From: Streptomyces olivaceus
GTDB taxonomy: Bacteria > Actinomycetota > Actinomycetes > Streptomycetales > Streptomycetaceae
Direction: 5' to 3'
DNA: 64,000 bases
NCBI RefSeq assembly: GCF_000721235.1
Contig: NZ_JOFH01000015.1
Span: 1 to 64,000, forward strand
Every line of letters starts with the position of its first letter. Positions within the stretch are counted from its first letter, which is position 1. A program made the translations under genes and the position numbers. The notes beneath the pieces are model-generated. The model was not told where the DNA came from, did not search any database, and worked only from the letters and a program-made list of their open reading frames with translations. Positions 63,897 to 64,000 of the stretch are shown here, one piece after another.

Positions 63897-64000
63897 ATGC
63901 CCGACGACACCCAGGACGTCATCTCCGGCGGTCATCTCGTTGCCAAGGCTCTCAGGGCCGAGGGCGTGGACCGCATCTACACCCTGTGCGGCGGCCACAT
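63897..64000 (+). CDS. Thiamine-diphosphate-dependent enzyme, N-terminus only
   Basis: Only 34 residues are inside the window: MPDDTQDVISGGHLVAKALR and then AEGVDRIYTLCGGH. The GGHLVAKALRAEGV...F/YTLCGGH pattern is the start of acetolactate synthase/oxalyl-CoA-decarboxylase/glyoxylate-carboligase-type proteins, with the PYR domain just beginning. AGGGAC lies upstream. The reaction cannot be told from this fragment. Divergent from sucC, sharing the operator at 63822-63845. Confidence 0.8.
   Translation, partial: MPDDTQDVISGGHLVAKALRAEGVDRIYTLCGGH

Overview
The window reads as a chromosome segment of a Streptomyces (or very close actinomycete). It is very GC-rich, GTG and TTG starts are common, genes are coupled through 4-base ATGA/GTGA overlaps, and typical families are present (XRE/DUF5753 with DUF397, DUF574 methyltransferases, HATPase regulators, a graspetide-type RiPP locus, GH55). 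From memory, the order pgi, gnd, solenoid membrane protein, ribA-like, creatininase resembles the S. coelicolor SCO6650s; that synteny is recall, not a computed result.

Layout. 1-1840: end of a pentose-phosphate cluster, with a partial glucose-6-phosphate isomerase and a 6-phosphogluconate dehydrogenase broken by an internal out-of-frame deletion. 1897-3357: a beta-solenoid membrane protein. 3344-8473: a quinate/shikimate catabolic locus (3-dehydroshikimate dehydratase, quinate/shikimate dehydrogenase, TetR regulator, MHS transporter) with two related candidate operators. 8661-9896: a serine beta-lactamase-like hydrolase. 9966-17326: a GTP-cyclohydrolase/creatininase/PTPS-like/glycosyltransferase/methyltransferase/flippase/CDP-alcohol transferase cluster, probably an uncharacterised GTP-derived metabolite pathway ending at the membrane. 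17397-18859: TetR and SDR. 19197-23842: MFS exporter, fused oligopeptide-type permease and lipoprotein, with a Zur-like box and no ATPase gene.

24597-28926: an ATP-grasp RiPP (graspetide-like) locus: DUF397 and XRE regulators divergent from precursor, ATP-grasp ligase and PIMT-like methyltransferase, then a HATPase gene. The same ~106-bp promoter-like block lies before the precursor and before the HATPase gene. 28930-31663: a transposase scar, an XRE regulator, an SDR and a hairpin-rich intergenic region. 31664-34226: a complete polar amino-acid ABC importer. 34276-36904: MarR with twin operators, SDR and an old-yellow-enzyme-type oxidoreductase. 37061-41134: NACHT NTPase, a membrane protein and an orphan class-1 isoprenoid-synthase-fold protein. 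41166-45708: HxlR, Asp-nucleophile alpha/beta hydrolase, secreted esterase and a divergent pair of DUF574 methyltransferases.

45731-59666: a probable beta-1,3-glucan (laminarin or fungal wall) utilisation locus with GH1, a sugar ABC importer lacking its own ATPase (usual for Streptomyces, where MsiK-type ATPases are shared), LacI, GH3, a secreted clan GH-A hydrolase with discoidin domain, DUF1996 and secreted GH55. GAGCGCTC palindromes precede lacI, DUF1996 and GH55. 59807-59891: tRNA-Leu(GAG). 60083-64000: aldehyde dehydrogenase, SucD- and SucC-like CoA ligase subunits, and the divergent start of a thiamine-diphosphate enzyme, with strong palindromes in the flanking gaps.

No CRISPR array, rRNA, intact insertion sequence, integrase or origin was seen.
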